The notes under the pieces were generated by a model that saw only the letters and a program-made list of their open reading frames with translations, did not search any database and was not told the DNA's origin. Of a stretch of 58,977 nucleotides of DNA, positions 9,195 through 17,833 are shown one piece after another (within the stretch, counting starts at the first letter, position 1; every line of letters starts with the position of its first letter). A program made the position numbers and the translations under genes. The stretch covers positions 1 through 58,977 of the forward strand of contig CACJFI010000008.1 in NCBI GenBank assembly GCA_902592615.1, in the 5' to 3' direction. The DNA comes from an uncultured SAR116 cluster alpha proteobacterium. Its GTDB lineage: Bacteria; Pseudomonadota; Alphaproteobacteria; Puniceispirillales; Marisalimonadaceae.

Positions 9195-9980
9195 ATGCAA
9201 ATTAAAAAATTACTCCATCCAAAATTAGAATTTAAAGATGTTAGCTATGGTTTTTTTACTAGAAAAGGTGGATTCTCAAAGCCGCCATATGACACTCTAA
9301 ACTGTAGTTTCAATGTAGAAGATAATGAGGATGATGTGTTAGAAAATTTGAAATTAGTTTGTAATCAACTAAAATTAGAAAAATTAATTAAATTAAATCA
9401 AATACATTCATCTAAAGTTTATATTGTACGTAAAAAAGATATTCCAATCAATAATATTCAAGCAGATGGATTAGTAACAAAATTAAGAGGTATAGGATTA
9501 GCAATCTTAGGAGCTGATTGTGCGCCAATACTGTTTTATGATAAAAATTCTAAAATTATTGGTGCATGTCATGCTGGTTGGAGAGGAGCTATCAATGACA
9601 TTGTTGGAACTACAGTGAATAGTATGGAGGATTTAGGAGCAAATAGAAATGATATCGTTTCTATCATAGGTCCCACTATACACAAAAAATCTTATGAAAT
9701 TAAAAATGATGTAGCCAAAATTGTAAAACAAAGTAAACTTTACAAAAAAAATCCTTCCATATTATTTCATTTAAAGGAAGGTAAATATCTTTTTGATCTA
9801 CCTTTACTTTTAAAGGAAAGCCTTAAAGATTCTAAAATTAATAAAATTGGAGATATTGGTATCAATACTTATGAAGAAGAAAATTTATTTTTTAGTCATA
9901 GAAAATCTACCCATAAAAATTTTCCCAAAGAAGGCAAAACTGGGAGGCATATATCTGTAATAGGGTTGATAAGTAATTAG
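9195..9980 (+). CDS. pgeF: Multicopper-oxidase-like (laccase-domain) protein PgeF
   Basis: PgeF (YfiH, DUF152) family, described as a peptidoglycan-editing enzyme in E. coli and as a purine nucleoside phosphorylase-like protein in mammals. Typical blocks are GGFSKPPYDTLNCSFNVED, GLAILGADCAPILFYD and GACHAGWRGA, which supply the metal-binding cysteine and histidines, and the C-terminal FFSHRKSTHKNFPKEGKTGR. Length of 261 is normal. It is probably co-transcribed with lgt. Confidence 0.93.
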   Translation: MQIKKLLHPKLEFKDVSYGFFTRKGGFSKPPYDTLNCSFNVEDNEDDVLENLKLVCNQLKLEKLIKLNQIHSSKVYIVRKKDIPINNIQADGLVTKLRGIGLAILGADCAPILFYDKNSKIIGACHAGWRGAINDIVGTTVNSMEDLGANRNDIVSIIGPTIHKKSYEIKNDVAKIVKQSKLYKKNPSILFHLKEGKYLFDLPLLLKESLKDSKINKIGDIGINTYEEENLFFSHRKSTHKNFPKEGKTGRHISVIGLISN

Positions 9981-9981
9981 A

Positions 9982-10047
9982 ATGCCACATTTAATAATAT
10001 TTTCGATTATTATAATTTTAGGTTTATTTACCCTTATATTTATATAA
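9982..10047 (+). CDS. Possible 21-residue hydrophobic peptide
   Basis: One base after the pgeF stop there is an ATG followed by 20 codons, almost all isoleucine, leucine or phenylalanine, ending in TAA. The peptide would form a single transmembrane segment. There is no clear ribosome site, but the position suits translational coupling to pgeF. AT-rich DNA yields hydrophobic frames by chance, so this is a weak call. Confidence 0.2.
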   Translation: MPHLIIFSIIIILGLFTLIFI

Positions 10048-10085
10048 ATTAAGACAATTTTTTCTTGCTATAACTTAAACTAGAC

Positions 10086-10100
10086 TGCTATTAAATAGCA
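10086..10100. promoter_or_regulatory. 15-base inverted repeat upstream of prs
   Basis: Perfect 7-base arms TGCTATT and AATAGCA around a central A lie 25 bases before the prs ATG. This position overlaps where a promoter -10 would be expected, so it could be an operator or form a small 5'-leader hairpin. The identity of any binding protein is unknown. Confidence 0.4.
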
Positions 10101-10124
10101 TAAACATTCTTGGGATTATGTTTT

Positions 10125-11057
10125 ATGAAAATACTGTCTTGCAATTCAAATATTAATTTAGCAGAAAGTATTTCCAAAACACTTAATACAAGACTTGTAA
10201 AAGCAGAAGTTAAGAGATTTTCAGATATGGAAGTCTTTGTTGAAGTTCAAGAAAATGTTAGAGGTGAGGATATGTTTGTTGTACAGTCCACTTCTTACCC
10301 TGCAAATGATAATTTGATGGAATTGCTAGTTGCATTAGATGCACTAAGAAGAGCAAGTGCAAGAAGAATCACAGCAGTTATTCCATATTATGGATATGCT
10401 AGACAAGATCGAAAATCTGGACCAAGAACACCTATTTCTGCCAAACTAGTTGCCAACCTAATAACTAAAGCAGGTGCCGATAGAATTCTTACAATGGATC
10501 TTCATGCTGGCCAAATACAAGGATTTTTTGATATACCTACTGATAATCTATTTGCAGCTCCTGTTTTCACTAAAGATATACAAGAAAAATATAAAAACAA
10601 ACCTGTAGTTATAGTATCTCCTGATGTAGGTGGAGTTGTAAGAGCTAGAGCTTATGCAAGACGAATTAATACAAATTTAGCAATAATTGACAAAAGAAGA
10701 GAAAAACCTGGATCGTCCGAGGTAATGAATATAATTGGTGATGTTTCTAATCATCACTGTATCATAGTGGATGATATAATTGATTCTGGAGGAACAATAT
10801 GTAATGCTGCTAAAGCTCTTATCGATGTAGGTGCAATTAGTGTAGATGCTTATGTTACTCATGGTGTACTGTCTGGTTCTGCAGTAAGTAATATTTCGAA
10901 TTCTCCTTTAAGTTCTCTCGTAACAACGAACTCAATAAAAGCAACTGAGGCTGTAAATATGTCTAGTAACATAAGGCAAATCTCCATTGCTCCTATAATT
11001 GGTGAGGCCATTCGTAGAGTTCATATGGAACAGTCTGTTTCCAGTCTTTTTGAATAA
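10125..11057 (+). CDS. prs: Ribose-phosphate pyrophosphokinase
   Basis: Makes PRPP from ribose 5-phosphate and ATP for nucleotide, histidine and tryptophan synthesis. The start is placed at the ATG at 10125 (MKILSCNSN, the canonical N-terminus), giving 310 residues; an upstream TTG at 10110 would add five unrelated residues. The signature [19 protein letters not shown] and the PRPP loop [10 protein letters not shown] are intact, as is the regulatory flexible-loop region [12 protein letters not shown]. rplY follows, an order (prs-rplY-pth-ychF) conserved across many proteobacteria. Confidence 0.97.
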   Translation: MKILSCNSNINLAESISKTLNTRLVKAEVKRFSDMEVFVEVQENVRGEDMFVVQSTSYPANDNLMELLVALDALRRASARRITAVIPYYGYARQDRKSGPRTPISAKLVANLITKAGADRILTMDLHAGQIQGFFDIPTDNLFAAPVFTKDIQEKYKNKPVVIVSPDVGGVVRARAYARRINTNLAIIDKRREKPGSSEVMNIIGDVSNHHCIIVDDIIDSGGTICNAAKALIDVGAISVDAYVTHGVLSGSAVSNISNSPLSSLVTTNSIKATEAVNMSSNIRQISIAPIIGEAIRRVHMEQSVSSLFE

Positions 11058-11155
11058 ATTTTGCATTATTTACTTTAATTTTTTTTATTAAAAGGTTATG
11101 TATGCTTTATTCTTTCGCACCCCTGGAGGCAAAGAGATTTTTAAGGAGAAAATTA

Positions 11156-11806
11156 ATGCAAACAATTGATATTAAAGCTGAAGCTCGCAGTCAGGTTGGT
11201 AAGGGGTCTGCCAGAGCAGCAAGGCGTGCAGGTTTAGTTCCTGCAGTTATTTATGGAAATAAACAATCACCAATACCCATAACATTAGATGCAAATAAAT
11301 GGCGTCAGCTTATGCATAAACCTGGTATATTCAGTCAATTAATGAATATTGAAGTTAATAACGAAACTCATTTTGTATTACCGCGGGACATTCAACAACA
11401 CCCAGTTTCAGAGGAAGCTGAGCATGTTGATTTTCTTAGAGTTACAGAAAATGCAACAGTTGCTGTAGGTATTAGTGTTGAGTTCTTAAATGAAGACAAA
11501 TGTACTGGATTGAAATTAGGTGGTGTGCTGAACGTTGTGAGGCCTCAAGTAGAGTTGAATTGTCCTGCTATATCTATTCCTGAAAAAATAACAGTTGATT
11601 TAGAAGGTCTTAATGTTGGACATACTATTCATATTAGTGCAATTGAACTTCCTGATGGTTGCACACCAACCATAACAGATAGAGATTTTACTGTTGCTAC
11701 TATTGCTGCACCAAGAGGTGGATTAGGCGATTCAGAAGAAGAGGAAGAAACTGAAACAACCGACGAAACTTCTGAAGATACTGACGAAGATAAAAATGAT
11801 AGTTAA
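11156..11806 (+). CDS. rplY: 50S ribosomal protein L25/general stress protein Ctc
   Basis: Binds 5S rRNA in the large subunit. I start it at the ATG at 11156 (MQTIDIKAEAR) because an AAGGAG site lies 7 bases upstream (11143-11148) and because the upstream ATG at 11102 adds 18 residues foreign to the family. The N-terminal L25 beta-barrel (GKGSARAARRAGLVPAVIYG) is followed by the TL5/Ctc C-terminal domain and a strongly acidic tail of Glu, Asp and Thr. Length of 216 fits the long Ctc form used by alphaproteobacteria. Confidence 0.95.
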   Translation: MQTIDIKAEARSQVGKGSARAARRAGLVPAVIYGNKQSPIPITLDANKWRQLMHKPGIFSQLMNIEVNNETHFVLPRDIQQHPVSEEAEHVDFLRVTENATVAVGISVEFLNEDKCTGLKLGGVLNVVRPQVELNCPAISIPEKITVDLEGLNVGHTIHISAIELPDGCTPTITDRDFTVATIAAPRGGLGDSEEEEETETTDETSEDTDEDKNDS

Positions 11807-11842
11807 AAACATTATTAGAAAAATTGAGTTTTAACTTTTGAA

Positions 11843-12415
11843 ATGTTTTTAATAGTTGGTTTAGGTAATCCTGGAAAGTCCTACAGAAATAATAGGCATA
11901 ATATTGGTTATAAAATTATAGACAATATCAAAGAAGTGTATGATTTTCCTGAATTCTCAAAAAAATTTAAATCTGAATTTTCTAAATCTGAGTTAAACAA
12001 AAATATACTTTTTTTACTAAAACCAACTACATTCATGAATAATTCAGGTATTGCCCTAAAAGAAATTAAAAGCTTTTACAATATCGATATAAATAACATT
12101 TATGTAATACATGATGAAATAGATCTGGATCAAGGGTGTGTTAAAGTAAAAAATGGCGGCGGTCATAATGGACACAATGGCCTAAAAAGTATAGATAAAT
12201 TGATTGGTAAAAACTATAATAGAGTAAGGGTTGGGATATCTCGACCATCAAAAATATATGAAGAAAATATTGATGAAAACATATCAAATTGGGTGCTTTC
12301 TGACTTCACACCTAATGAAAAAGATAAATGGCTTGATAACACAATTAATTACGTTTCTGAAATGATTGTATCTTTAATTAATATTCAAATTGGTTTTTGT
12401 GATAAAAATGTATAG
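11843..12415 (+). CDS. pth: Peptidyl-tRNA hydrolase
   Basis: Releases tRNA from prematurely dissociated peptidyl-tRNAs. The N-terminus FLIVGLGNPGKSY and the catalytic histidine in NRHNIGY are present, followed by KPTTFMNNSG and the substrate-binding GGGHNGHNGLKS. The 190-residue length is normal. It lies between rplY and ychF on the same strand with spacers of 36 and 8 bases, the usual arrangement for these translation genes. Confidence 0.96.
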   Translation: MFLIVGLGNPGKSYRNNRHNIGYKIIDNIKEVYDFPEFSKKFKSEFSKSELNKNILFLLKPTTFMNNSGIALKEIKSFYNIDINNIYVIHDEIDLDQGCVKVKNGGGHNGHNGLKSIDKLIGKNYNRVRVGISRPSKIYEENIDENISNWVLSDFTPNEKDKWLDNTINYVSEMIVSLINIQIGFCDKNV

Positions 12416-12423
12416 GTGCATAA

Positions 12424-13521
12424 ATGGGTTTTAAATGTGGAATTGTAGGCTTACCAAATGTAGGAAAATCTACCTTATTTAATGCTCTTACAGAAACCTC
12501 ATCAGCAGAAGCTGCAAATTATCCTTTTTGTACAATAGAGCCTAATTCTGGCATTGTATCTGTTCCTGATAAAAGATTAAATTTACTCTCTAATTTAGCT
12601 AAATCTCAAAAAACTATCCCTGCACAGATGCAATTTGTAGATATTGCTGGACTTGTAAGTGGTGCTAGTAAAGGGGAAGGATTAGGAAATAAATTTTTAT
12701 CTCATATAAGAGAGGTTGATGCAATTATACATGTTGTTAGGTGCTTTGAAAATACCGACATAACACATGTAGAAAATACTATAAACCCTCTAAGAGACAC
12801 TGAAACCATAGATACTGAATTGATGTTAGCTGATTTAGAAAGTTTAGAAAGACAAACTCAAAACTTGTCAAAAAAAGCCAAATCTAGTGATGTTAACGCT
12901 AAAAATGATTTAGTACTAATGAGAAAATTAACTGAGTTTTTATCTGATGGGATTCAACTTCGTTTGGCAAATTTAACTGATGTAGAAAAGACAAGAATAA
13001 AAACTTTTAATCTACTCACATCAAAGCCAGTTCTTTATGCATGCAATGTTAGTGAAGATGATGCCTCCAATGGAAATAACTTTACTAGAAACATATTTGA
13101 CAAAGCAAAAACTGAAAACTGTAATGCCATAATAATTTCAGGTTCTATAGAATCTGAAATCGCAATTTTAGAAGAAACTGAAAAGAAAGAATTTCTCAAA
13201 GATTTAAATTTGGAAGAGTCTGGACTGAACAGATTAATAAGAACAGGATTTAGCCTACTTGATCTAATAACATTTTTTACAGTTGGTCCAAAAGAAACAA
13301 GAGCATGGACAATAAAAAACAACTCAACTGCACCAGAAGCTGCCGGTATAATTCATACAGATTTTCAAAAGGGATTTATTCGAGCTGAAACAATATCTTA
13401 TGATGATTATTTAAATTTCAAAAGTGAGCAAGCAGCAAAAGATGCTGGACGTATGAGAGTTGAGGGTGCAGATTATATAGTTAAAGATGGAGATGTATTT
13501 CATTTTAGATTTAATGTTTGA
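12424..13521 (+). CDS. ychF: Redox-regulated ATPase YchF (Obg family)
   Basis: Conserved TRAFAC-class protein that binds ATP rather than GTP and associates with ribosomes. The Walker A motif GLPNVGKST is at residues 8-16, the switch region contains FVDIAGLVSGASKGEGLGN, and the C-terminal TGS-type domain ends with MRVEGADYIVKDGDVFHFRFNV. Length of 365 is standard. It starts 8 bases after pth, with which it is commonly paired. Confidence 0.96.
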   Translation: MGFKCGIVGLPNVGKSTLFNALTETSSAEAANYPFCTIEPNSGIVSVPDKRLNLLSNLAKSQKTIPAQMQFVDIAGLVSGASKGEGLGNKFLSHIREVDAIIHVVRCFENTDITHVENTINPLRDTETIDTELMLADLESLERQTQNLSKKAKSSDVNAKNDLVLMRKLTEFLSDGIQLRLANLTDVEKTRIKTFNLLTSKPVLYACNVSEDDASNGNNFTRNIFDKAKTENCNAIIISGSIESEIAILEETEKKEFLKDLNLEESGLNRLIRTGFSLLDLITFFTVGPKETRAWTIKNNSTAPEAAGIIHTDFQKGFIRAETISYDDYLNFKSEQAAKDAGRMRVEGADYIVKDGDVFHFRFNV

Positions 13522-13534
13522 TTGGAGCTAAATT

Positions 13535-14200
13535 ATGCATGAAATTATAGAGATTACAGCGAAAGATAATCATCAATTCTCAGCTTATATTTCTCAACCT
13601 TTGGGGAAACCAAAAGCAGGTATTGTAATTATACAAGAAATTTTTGGTGTAAACAACCATATTAAAGAAGTAACAGACTTATACGCTAGCAAAGGTTATT
13701 TATGTATTGCACCTTCATTGTTTGACAGAGTTGAGAAAAATATAACCTTAAATTATGACGAAAAAGGGATATCTAAAGGAAGAGAATTAAAAGCGTTGTG
13801 TGATAATAACGCCCTAAAAGATATAGAGGCTAGTATTTCTATAGTATCCTCAGCTGGGAAAGTGGGTGTAATAGGATATTGCTGGGGTGGATCATTATCC
13901 TGGAGAATTGGATGTGAGACTTCGAAGCTCTCAGCTTCTGTTTGCTACTATGGTGGAGATATTCCAAAACTTAGAAATTTAAAACCAAAATGCAATGTTT
14001 TGACTCATTTTGGTGAACTTGATAAAGGAATACCAATAAAAGAAGTTAAAATTTTTAAGAAAAAAAGACCTGAAGTTCATACATACACTTATCCTGCCGA
14101 CCATGGTTTTAATTGTGACCATAGAAGCCAATATAATAATACATGTACAAGAATTGCACTTGATAGAACATTAAAATTTTTAGAAGAAAATTTAACTTAA
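13535..14200 (+). CDS. Dienelactone hydrolase family protein
   Basis: Alpha/beta hydrolase of the dienelactone hydrolase type. The nucleophile elbow GYCWGG carries cysteine in place of serine, the hallmark of this family; the acid residue lies in HFGELDKGIP and the histidine in PADHGFNCD. The 221-residue length fits carboxymethylenebutenolidase. Its substrate cannot be assigned, because related genes are widespread housekeeping hydrolases. It follows ychF by 13 bases and ends convergently against petC one base away. Confidence 0.85.
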   Translation: MHEIIEITAKDNHQFSAYISQPLGKPKAGIVIIQEIFGVNNHIKEVTDLYASKGYLCIAPSLFDRVEKNITLNYDEKGISKGRELKALCDNNALKDIEASISIVSSAGKVGVIGYCWGGSLSWRIGCETSKLSASVCYYGGDIPKLRNLKPKCNVLTHFGELDKGIPIKEVKIFKKKRPEVHTYTYPADHGFNCDHRSQYNNTCTRIALDRTLKFLEENLT

Positions 14201-14201
14201 A

Positions 14202-14993
14202 TTATTGATTTTTTATAGGAGCCCAAATTTGCTTCATGGCAAAGTAAGATAAAGCAGTCAATAATAACAAAAATAGCATTACTGATATACCCAATTGCTT
14301 CCTATCTTCCATCTCAGGTTCAGATGCCCAAGCAAGGAAAGCTGTTACGTCTTTTGCCATTTGGTCAGGTGTAGCTTTAGTTCCATCAGCATATTCAACT
14401 CCATCATCATAAAGGGGTTGAGGCATACCAATCAAATTTCCTGAATAATATTTATTATAATACATACCATCAGGGACTTTTTTTTCAGCAGGCGCATCTA
14501 CATAACCTGTTAAAAGTGCATGTAAATAATTTGCGCCATCAGGTCTAGCTTTTACAATTAACGATAAATCTGGTGGATATGCACCACCATTTGCAGCTCT
14601 CGCAGCTTTATCGTTTGGGTAAGGTGATACGAATTTGTCACTCGGCCTAGCTGGTCTTTCGACAACTTCACCATCATCGTTAATAGTGTTCACACTATTT
14701 TCTGCTGCAAATGCTTTAATTTCGTCATCATTGTAACCAATAGACTTTAAATTTCTATACGCTAAAAGTCTCATTCCATGACACCCTGAGCATACCTCTT
14801 TGTATACTTGAAGTCCTCTTTGTTGTGATGCTCTATCAAAAGTACCAAGAATCCCAGAGAAGGACCATTTAAGTTGTGGGTAACTTATTTTTTCACCCGC
14901 TGCGAAAGAAAAATTTGATGAACAAACTATTATCAAACTTAAAAAAAGTTTTAAAATATTGTTTGGGAAAAAACATGATGAGCTTTTGATCAT
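14202..14993 (-). CDS. petC: Cytochrome c1 of the bc1 complex
   Basis: Membrane-anchored c-type cytochrome that takes electrons from the Rieske protein and passes them to soluble cytochrome c. It has an N-terminal signal peptide (about residues 10-32), a heme motif CSGCHGM, the heme methionine candidate in IGMPQPLYDDG and a C-terminal anchor helix (about 236-256). The ATG follows the petB stop directly, so the two are coupled. Length of 263 is typical of alphaproteobacteria, in which PetB and PetC are separate. Confidence 0.96.
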   Translation of the reverse strand: MIKSSSCFFPNNILKLFLSLIIVCSSNFSFAAGEKISYPQLKWSFSGILGTFDRASQQRGLQVYKEVCSGCHGMRLLAYRNLKSIGYNDDEIKAFAAENSVNTINDDGEVVERPARPSDKFVSPYPNDKAARAANGGAYPPDLSLIVKARPDGANYLHALLTGYVDAPAEKKVPDGMYYNKYYSGNLIGMPQPLYDDGVEYADGTKATPDQMAKDVTAFLAWASEPEMEDRKQLGISVMLFLLLLTALSYFAMKQIWAPIKNQ

Positions 14994-16244
14994 CTATTTT
15001 TTCTCCCTCATCGCAAAAGCAGATGCAGGAGATCCTCCACCTAATATTGGTTCAGATATAGAAATTGGAAGTGGTTTTGTTTTTTCTATGTAGGGTAACA
15101 ATGGAAATAAAATTAAAAAGTGAAAAAAGTAGTAAGCCGTCGCTATTCTTGATAGTATAACATATATACCTTCAGCAGGCATAGCTCCTAAATAACCCAA
15201 TAAGATACAATCCAATAAAAGTATCCAAAAGAAAACTTTAAATATAGGTCTAAACTGAGACGATCTTACTGGTGACCTATCTAACCATGGCAGAATAAAC
15301 AAAACTGCAATTGCACCAAACATAAAAAGTACACCACCAAGCTTATCTGGAATAGCTCTTAGAATTGCGTAAAAGGGTAAAAAATACCATTCAGGAACTA
15401 TGTGAGCAGGTGTAACCATCGGATTGGCTTCAATATAGTTATCTGGATGACCCATAAAGTTAGGAAAGAAAAATACTGCTGCTGCGAAGAATGACAAAAA
15501 TACACTCAAACCGAATAAATCTTTGATTGTGTAATAAGGGCTAAATGGAACGGTATCTTGTGTACCTTTTACATCAATTCCGATTGGATTATTTGAACCA
15601 AAGCGATGTAAAGCAACTAAATGAAGAATTACAACTCCAACTATTACAAAAGGTAAAACAAAATGAAGAGAAAAAAATCTATTTAAAGTAGAATTGTCGA
15701 CTGAGAAGCCACCCCATAGCCATGTTACGATACTCTCCCCAATCAACGGTATAGCTGAAAACAAGTTTGTAATAACTGTAGCACCCCAAAAGCTCATTTG
15801 TCCCCATGGTAAAACATATCCCATAAATGCTGTAGCCATCATTAACAGAAGTATTAAAACACCAAGTATCCATAAAAGTTCTCTGGGGGCTTTGTAAGAA
15901 CCATAATATAATCCTCGAAAAATGTGAATGTAAACGACAATAAAGAAAAAACTAGCTCCGTTCATATGAATGTATCTTATAAGCCATCCATGATTGACAT
16001 CTCTCATAATTCTCTCAACAGAATCAAATGCGTAATCAACATGAGCTGTATAATTCATGGACAAAACAATTCCAGTAACTATCATAGTTACTAAAGCAAA
16101 ACCTGCTAGAGATCCAAAATTCCAAAAATAATTTAAATTTTTTGGTGTTGGATAATGATTAAGTTCGTGATCCATAAAAGAAAACACCGGTAATCTATGA
16201 TCAATCCATTTAACCACTGGGTTTTTAAACTTAGACTTTGACAA
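14994..16244 (-). CDS. petB: Cytochrome b of the bc1 complex
   Basis: Core redox subunit with two b hemes spanning the inner membrane. Two pairs of heme histidines sit in [17 protein letters not shown] and in [22 protein letters not shown]. The quinol oxidation site motif PEWY occurs in [13 protein letters not shown]. The full-length form (416 residues, eight helices) is the alphaproteobacterial and mitochondrial type rather than the split b6/subunit IV type. It lies between petA and petC in the expected operon. Confidence 0.97.
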   Translation of the reverse strand: MSKSKFKNPVVKWIDHRLPVFSFMDHELNHYPTPKNLNYFWNFGSLAGFALVTMIVTGIVLSMNYTAHVDYAFDSVERIMRDVNHGWLIRYIHMNGASFFFIVVYIHIFRGLYYGSYKAPRELLWILGVLILLLMMATAFMGYVLPWGQMSFWGATVITNLFSAIPLIGESIVTWLWGGFSVDNSTLNRFFSLHFVLPFVIVGVVILHLVALHRFGSNNPIGIDVKGTQDTVPFSPYYTIKDLFGLSVFLSFFAAAVFFFPNFMGHPDNYIEANPMVTPAHIVPEWYFLPFYAILRAIPDKLGGVLFMFGAIAVLFILPWLDRSPVRSSQFRPIFKVFFWILLLDCILLGYLGAMPAEGIYVILSRIATAYYFFHFLILFPLLPYIEKTKPLPISISEPILGGGSPASAFAMREKK

Positions 16245-16266
16245 TTATTACTCCTAAAATAAAAAA

Positions 16267-16809
16267 TTAACCAATTTTAATAATGTTATCAGACAAAAAC
16301 TTATATGATGGAACTTCTAGATTAGTCGGTGCTGGTCCCTTTCTAATTCTACCTGAATGATCATAGTGAGATCCATGACAAGGACAAAACCATCCACCAT
16401 ACTGTCCTTTTACATCTCCAGACTTTTGACCAAGTGGGACGCAACCTAAATGTGTACAAACACCTACTAATACAATGAATTTTTCGTTAGGAACTCTTTC
16501 CTCATCTGTTTCAGGGTGTCTCATATCATCTAAAGAAACTTCTTTAGCTAACTTAATTTCTTCGGGTGTTCTATGACGAACAAATACAGGCTTACCTCTC
16601 CATGTTACAGTTATAGCTTGTCCTTCTTCTAACGAGGACAAATCTACTTCTGTAGATGCTAATGCTAAAGTATCTGCAGCGGGATTCATTTGATCAATTA
16701 AAGGCCAAGCAACACTTGCAGCACCTATTCCTGCCATGGCATAAGTTGAAATTATTAAGAAATCTCTTTTACCTTCTTTATTATTTTTTGACTTTGAACT
16801 TTTAGGCAT
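16267..16809 (-). CDS. petA: Ubiquinol-cytochrome c reductase Rieske iron-sulfur subunit
   Basis: Carries the 2Fe-2S cluster that takes electrons from ubiquinol at the Qo site. Both cluster motifs, CTHLGC and CPCHGSHYD, are intact, with the disulfide cysteines. The N-terminal anchor is preceded by GKRDFLIIS, so the Tat signal has Lys-Arg where most family members have Arg-Arg. The 101 bases upstream hold the presumed petABC promoter; I see no certain -35/-10 pair. Confidence 0.96.
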   Translation of the reverse strand: MPKSSKSKNNKEGKRDFLIISTYAMAGIGAASVAWPLIDQMNPAADTLALASTEVDLSSLEEGQAITVTWRGKPVFVRHRTPEEIKLAKEVSLDDMRHPETDEERVPNEKFIVLVGVCTHLGCVPLGQKSGDVKGQYGGWFCPCHGSHYDHSGRIRKGPAPTNLEVPSYKFLSDNIIKIG

Positions 16810-16910
16810 TTATCTCACTTTATAAACATATTATCTATATAACATCGTAAAAAAAATTTTCCAGTGTTTTTTAAAATGATTCTAAAAAAGATTAAAAGTA
16901 TTTTTAGGGT

Positions 16911-17822
16911 TTAATACCAACTTACTTTAGGCGGCAAACTCATTAATACAGCTTCGGTATTTCCACCAGTTTTCAACCCAAAAATTGTACCTCTGTCATA
17001 TAGTAAGTTAAACTCCACATACCGACCTCTTTTTACTAACTGAAAGTCTCTGTCTTTTTGGGTGAATTCTTTACTTAATCTATTTTGAATAATCTTCAAA
17101 TAAGAGTTTAGGAATGTTAAACCAATATCTTTTATGAAAGATAAATCTCTTTCCCAGTCTTCGTTGCATAAATAGTCAAGAAAAATTCCCCCTACACCAC
17201 GAGACTCTTCTCTGTGAGGCAAATAAAAATATTCATCACACCAACTCTTAAATCTAGGATAATAAGATGGATCATATTTATCGCATGTATTTTTTAGTTC
17301 TTGATGAAATATATTTGATGATTTTATATCCTTGAAAGTTGGTGTAAGATCACCTCCCCCACCAAACCAAATTTTTTTTTTATTACCTTTTCCTGTTACT
17401 AACATCCTTGTGTTCATATGGGCTGCTGGAACATGTGGATTACACATATGAGAGACAACAGAAATTCCTGAGGCCCAAAATAAACCATCCTCTTCTGCTC
17501 CAGGTATTTGTTGTCTGAACTCATTAGAAAATTCCCCATGCACAGTTGAAATATTAACACCAACCTTTTCAAAAACGTTGCCGCGCATTATTGATATTAT
17601 TCCTCCACCTCCTCCATCTCTTTCCCATTTATTTTGATCAAAGCTTATTTTCCGTTTTTTATACATTTTTTTGTTTTCAACATCTTCAAAAGAATTACAA
17701 ATTTTATCACGAAGTTCTTTAAACCAAGAACTTGCTAATTCTTTTTTGTTTTGTAGTGTTTGAAAATCTTCCAAACATTCTTTTTCATTTAAATTTTTAA
17801 TCATTTCATTTTTTACAGACAT
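16911..17822 (-). CDS. hemF: Oxygen-dependent coproporphyrinogen III oxidase
   Basis: Aerobic oxidative decarboxylation of coproporphyrinogen III to protoporphyrinogen IX. Characteristic blocks include the glycine-rich ERDGGGGGIISIMRG, FGGGGDLTP, NTRMLVTG and KRGRYVEFNLLYDRGT. The 303-residue length is normal. It starts 11 bases after cca on the same strand and probably belongs to the Nudix-DUF6111-cca-hemF unit. Its heme product is needed by the neighbouring bc1 complex. Confidence 0.96.
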   Translation of the reverse strand: MSVKNEMIKNLNEKECLEDFQTLQNKKELASSWFKELRDKICNSFEDVENKKMYKKRKISFDQNKWERDGGGGGIISIMRGNVFEKVGVNISTVHGEFSNEFRQQIPGAEEDGLFWASGISVVSHMCNPHVPAAHMNTRMLVTGKGNKKKIWFGGGGDLTPTFKDIKSSNIFHQELKNTCDKYDPSYYPRFKSWCDEYFYLPHREESRGVGGIFLDYLCNEDWERDLSFIKDIGLTFLNSYLKIIQNRLSKEFTQKDRDFQLVKRGRYVEFNLLYDRGTIFGLKTGGNTEAVLMSLPPKVSWY

Positions 17823-17833
17823 ATTTTTAACTT

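Noticed and set aside
10677-10862. 61-residue minus-strand reading frame inside prs
   Set aside because: It lies wholly opposite a clearly coding gene, has no family resemblance and no ribosome site.
11102-11155. Longer N-terminus for rplY
   Set aside because: The 18 extra residues do not match L25 proteins, and the ribosome site serves the ATG at 11156.
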